A program made the position numbers and the translations under genes. A DNA stretch of 64,000 nt from Cololabis saira (Eukaryota > Chordata > Actinopteri > Beloniformes > Belonidae): the NCBI RefSeq assembly GCF_033807715.1, contig NC_084590.1, positions 5,721,827-5,785,826 on the forward strand, given 5' to 3'. Position 1 is the first letter of the stretch. Every line of letters begins with the position of its first letter. This document shows, piece after piece, positions 60,300 through 64,000 of this stretch. The notes beneath the pieces are model-generated. The model did no database searches. It was not told where the DNA came from and was given only the letters and a program-made list of their open reading frames with translations.

Positions 60300-62042
60300 G
60301 TACTGAAATGCCTCCAGACCAAATGGCTGACCCCTGGTGTTCCCAAAGGGTCCATCTTGGGTCCCCTATTGTCCAATCTTTACGTGCTTTCATTAGACCA
60401 GCTAAAATGCTCCAACTATGCAGATGAAACTAAGATCTGTGTTGCTGACAGCAGGAGAACTTGGGCCTGTGGAGTCGTGTCACTGCATCAAACACATCAG
60501 TGTGATACAAAACCATTTTCTTGAGTTAAATTCCGACAAAACTGAAATCGTCTGTTCCACAGAAATGTCATCAGTTACCTCATGACTGTAGAACTGAAAA
60601 ACCAGGTTAGAAATCTGGATCTGAACTTTAACAGCCTTATTATATCAGCAGCCTTCTTACCTCCAGCTCTGCCTCCCATCTTTTCATCAGTTTCATTTAG
60701 TGCATACCTCCACCTGCTCCTTTTACCACCACCCTTCACTCATCTGTAATCTGATCTGTCAGTGTCTCCATCACCGTAGAAAACAGTGCGGGGCATGACC
60801 CTTGATGCAAACCCACCTCCACTTTGAATCCCTCTGCAATGCCTACTCCACACCTCACCTCTTTTATGCTGCTCTACTACAGTGATTCTCAGGGATAATA
60901 TATTTAAAAAAAAAGATCCTCTGATATTTATAGAAATAGATTATTTAAATGTGACCGAGACCTTTATCCACCTAAACTACAGAGGGTAACATGATCATTT
61001 TTTACTCTTTACGTGTAATTCGTTGTATTTTAATAAGAAATCTGTCAACCATTGTTGAAGTTACTGCACAACACTGTTAATACAAACGTAACACAGTTCA
61101 AATTATGAGCCCCCTAGCAGTTTAAAATGCTTTTATTGTGAAATATATGCAGGAAATTGTTTGCTCATTAACTTGCAAAGTTTGAGTTAGCTTTATATTT
61201 TATATAATGCCCCTTATAATGCGGTGCGCCTAATGGTCCTCAAAATACGGTACATTGTTGTAGTATAACTTATTCTGTAATTTGTTGTTTATAAGTTACT
61301 GGCGTCTGTCAATCTTTAATTCACCCAACAGGTTCTGCAAACTAGAACTAATTTACTGAAACACAGTGAATCAAAGGAGTTAAAAAAGCTCCATCTTTAG
61401 ATGTTGTGAGGTTCAGGACCAGAACAATCGCTCTGCAGCACCACCTAGTGGACGGACCTTTTCTCTGCAGCATTAGCATCTTTCTACAATCTTGTTCCTG
61501 GTGTTGGGATTTTGTGAAATAGTTTGAAGGTTTTTTTTTACGATATTCTACACTGGTGGCTGCTCTCAGAGCAGGATCACCTCCTGTTTTTTATGACTAG
61601 ACTGTTTAGCTGAGTTCTCTTCTTTAGGTGAAGACAACGAAGACAAAACATGTTTTAAAACTGATGGGTCCCATCCTGTTTTTCTTAAAGTTTTAGTTGT
61701 CTTAGATCTTTTCTGGGTTGACAGCTCAAGTAGGAAGCAATCAACAGAGATAAGGCTGAAAGTGTGACATGTTTGGGTTTCTTTCCCCGCAGCAGCTCCA
61801 CAGACGGGGTTCACGTACAAAACACTTTACTGTTTCAGTATAAATACGACTGGATCGATGTAAATTAATTTAAATGTCTTTCAGTTTTACACAGTAGTGA
61901 ATGTGTCCATCCATCATTAGATCTTTGTGATCAATTGATGACCAAACAATAAACAAGTTCTAATCAACGTTTACATAAATGTCCTCTTGTAGGGCATACT
62001 AAGTGTGTGTTTGTGTGTGTTTATATCCCTGCTAGTAACACA
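60300..62042 (+). other. Rest of the unit 7 spacer and array right edge
   Basis: RT remnant at about 60300-60560 and the usual unit sequence, ending inside the LINE linker fragment: only ttgtgtgtgttta-atccctgctagtaacac (about 62010-62042) remains before foreign sequence begins. Confidence 0.75.
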
Positions 62043-62211
62043 AAAATTAATCACAAAAAAGTTGAAATTAATTCCACATTTAATAATTGACAGTTTGAGC
62101 ATAGAGAATGTTTGATTCCGGCTGGTTTTTCATTATTTCAGCGGGTTTTATGTCGCGTTTTGGCTCAAAATTGTCAGATCTGGCAACCTCGACCTAAATT
62201 TAGTTTGAAAA

Positions 62212-62994
62212 TTGTATAAAAAAGTCTTAAATCTCGATGAAACCCTCTACACTAATGACTGTATCAGCCCCTCACCCACAAACACATATCTCAAATACTC
62301 AGATGACACTGTCGTAGTTGGACTTTTAGACACTTCACTCACAGAATACCAGAACTCCATTTCTCACCTCACACAGTGGTGCTCTGACAACCATCTGCAC
62401 CTCAATGTGTCCAAAACCAAAGAACTGGTCATCACCTCCCCAAGCACAAGCAAGTCAACCCCCCTCCCCACCCACAACCCCATCAGCATCAACGGAGAAG
62501 CCGTAGAGGTGACAGATACCTTCAGATACCTGGGATTCATTATAGACAATAAACTCACCTTTGAATCACACATCCACGACATCCATAAACGCAGCCAACA
62601 AAGACTTTCTGCCATCAGAAAACTGAGAGCCCTCTCAGTGGCCCCCCACCTACTACTGTTACTGTACAAGAGCATAATTCAGCCCATCCTCCTCTACTGC
62701 TCCTCCTGTTTCTTCAACATGTTGTCATCCCCCAACACAAAAAGACTGACACAAATCACTCACAGAGCTGCCAAAATCATTGGCCTCCCCACCCCCATCC
62801 TCTCTGACCTCAACACCATAGCCATAACACGCAGAGCACTCACCATCACCCAGGACCCCAGTCACCCCCTAAACCCGTACTTTGTGCTGCTTCCATCTGG
62901 CCGCCGGTACAGGTCCCTGACCTGGAAGAGGGTCAAGTTCAGCCGAAGCTTCGTCCCCTCTGCTATAACAGAACTGAATAGATTGCGTCGCTAA
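62212..62994 (+). pseudogene. LINE reverse transcriptase, C-terminal half
   Basis: From about 62240 the frame holds LYTNDC, YSDDT (catalytic box, with Ser in the place of the usual Ala), WCSDNHLHLNVSKTKEL, FRYLGFIIDNKLTF, and SHPLNPYFVLLPSGRRYRS near the C-terminus. It stops at 62994. The first nine codons come from the host repeat. It is the typical 3' portion of a fish CR1/Rex1-like element; the start is absent, so it is not functional. Confidence 0.83.
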
Positions 62995-63135
62995 ATGTGT
63001 GTTCCTGTTTAATGTGTATGGGTGGGTGATGTAATGTATGTATTTATGTATCTTGAGGTTGTGTGTGGCGTACGGGGGTGAAAACAAGTTTCCTTGCAAA
63101 GGACAAATAAAGCTGAATCTGAATCTGAATCTGAA
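62236..63135 (+). mobile_element. 5'-truncated CR1/Rex1-like LINE 3' end
   Basis: Begins inside the RT domain and ends with an aataaagctgaatctgaatc tail made of tgaatc units, as in CR1-group LINEs. It carries about 250 codons of RT C-terminal half. Confidence 0.8.
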
Positions 63136-63835
63136 AGGGTTTTAATTTTTGAATCTTAATCATTAAAAAGTTTATTTAATAGTTTTGAAAATCTTTGTTG
63201 CCATGTTTGGCAAGTTTCAGCCTGAAAGAAAATATATTAGGGCTGCTTTTCCAGTATTTTGGTGGGTTTTACATCACATTAGGGCTGGAACCTGTCAGAT
63301 CTGGCAACCTCTGCCTAAATTTAGCTTAAAAATTAAGTATTAAAAAGCCTTAAACTTCAATCCAAGGGTCTTAATCATTAAAAAGTTTATTTTTATTGTT
63401 TTGAGAAGAATCTCCTAAATCTGTGTTGCCAGGTTGGGCACGTTTCAGCCTGAAAAATATATATTTGGGCGAAAGCTATTATTTTCCGCACTGAAAAGAT
63501 ACGATGATTATTAATTAATGATTATTTTTTAAATATTAATCATTGCAGACCTGCTGGGAGTTAATGATTATCAATCCGCTGTAGACGATCGAAATGTCTC
63601 ACTCCGTCCGATATTTAAAAACCTGAGTCCTGCAGGTAAAATCAGGAGGTCCCACTCTGAGAGATTCACCAAACCAAACTAACCTAACAGAACTTAACTA
63701 ACTCAACAACCTAACAGATCCCCATCACATCAAACCCGTCTTTGTAGTTCTGACTGCTGACAGATCCACTGGGGTCCAGATCCAGACCTGCAGGTCCTCT
63801 ACAGACAGTACTGGAGTTCAAGGGGGATGAGGGGG

Positions 63836-64000
63836 GATGGCACCCCTCCCTGAAATAAAAACGGTCCAAATCATCCCCCCTGAAATAAAAACGGTCCAAA
63901 TCATCCCCCATGTAAAACTGCCACCCCCCCTTTCCATCCCTTATGTCATTTCATCAATGAATGTGGTTTTACTGCTATTTCAACATTTAGACTCATCACC
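63836..64000 (+). mobile_element. Dispersed repeat element, copy 3 (runs off the window)
   Basis: Matches 25957-26103 almost exactly: two gaaataaaaacggtccaaatc units, ccatcccttatgtcatttca, tcaatgaatgtggttttact, and the start of the palindrome arm (gactcatcacc) at the last bases. The left end caccatcc/ggggggatgg motif is seen here. Bases 63471-63835 hold nothing recognised. Confidence 0.88.

Larger units (their letters stand above)
31380..62042. repeat. Inverted array of seven gene-bearing units
   Basis: Units of about 4.4-4.7 kb carry the same gene and the same spacer landmarks. Exon 3 stop codons lie at 31539, 36207, 41979 and 46572 (minus) and 49489, 53918 and 58472 (plus). The polarity switches between 47915 and 48170. 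Unit 2 is longer only because of a 1,094-bp hAT insertion. The right edge cuts through the spacer LINE fragment at 62042; the left edge lies just 3' of copy 1. Confidence 0.93.
62045..63470. repeat. Tandem repeat of about 220 bp, split by a LINE
   Basis: gtcagatctggcaacctc recurs at 62173 and 63294. ttgcca-gtttggcaagtttcagcc-type motifs occur at about 63199 and 63428, and cattaaaaagtttattt near 63162 and 63377. After removing the LINE (62236-63135), the spacing is about 220 bases throughout. Confidence 0.7.

Overview
The window looks like a transposon-rich teleost fish genomic segment. The evidence is fish-type non-LTR retrotransposons (L2/CR1-like), several hAT families, a mariner-type MITE, a degenerate tRNA-SINE-like repeat, long microsatellites, GT-AG introns, and two actinoporin-like genes of the kind known from fishes. 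No bacterial-type operons, tRNA, rRNA or CRISPR arrays are visible. Family names come from recognising protein motifs by eye; no database search was run.

Layout. 1-10.4 kb: nested DNA transposons (three with clear 8-bp or TTAA target duplications), minisatellites and two minus-strand L2-like LINE copies. 10.4-13.5 kb: microsatellites and a degenerate tandem repeat split by a solo LTR with a 5-bp target duplication. 13.9-18 kb: a hAT element with a nearly complete transposase gene (broken by a 7-bp tandem duplication) that also carries a captured Ty3/Gypsy-like gag fragment behind an exact copy of its own 86-bp promoter region. 18.4-23.1 kb: a decayed BED-finger hAT, two splice-bounded exons of unknown origin, a palindromic TTAA MITE and an internally deleted second hAT. 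23.9-29.9 kb: two tandem minus-strand actinoporin-like genes with identical exon architecture; the first has about 0.9 kb of (TTCC)n in its intron. The interval between them holds a palindromic element, an (AT)n tract and a SINE-like repeat.

31.38-62.04 kb: the most striking part is a 30.7-kb array of seven copies of one three-exon gene, four on the minus strand and then three on the plus strand, head to head around a 257-bp spacer. The gene encodes a secreted, almost cysteine-free Ser/Pro/Gln/Ala/Arg-rich protein of 336-338 residues that I do not recognise. Six copies are intact and differ by in-frame indels only. The copy at the array centre is broken twice: it has lost its promoter and has an L2 3'-end insertion in exon 3. 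Each repeat unit is about 4.4-4.7 kb and carries the same decayed LINE fragments, on the same strand as the gene, on either side of it. Private insertions (a 1,094-bp hAT in unit 2, a LINE in unit 7, the L2 tail in copy 4) postdate the amplification.

62.04-64 kb: a short tandem repeat split by another LINE 3' end, then the start of a repeat that also occurs at 26 kb and 31.2 kb.
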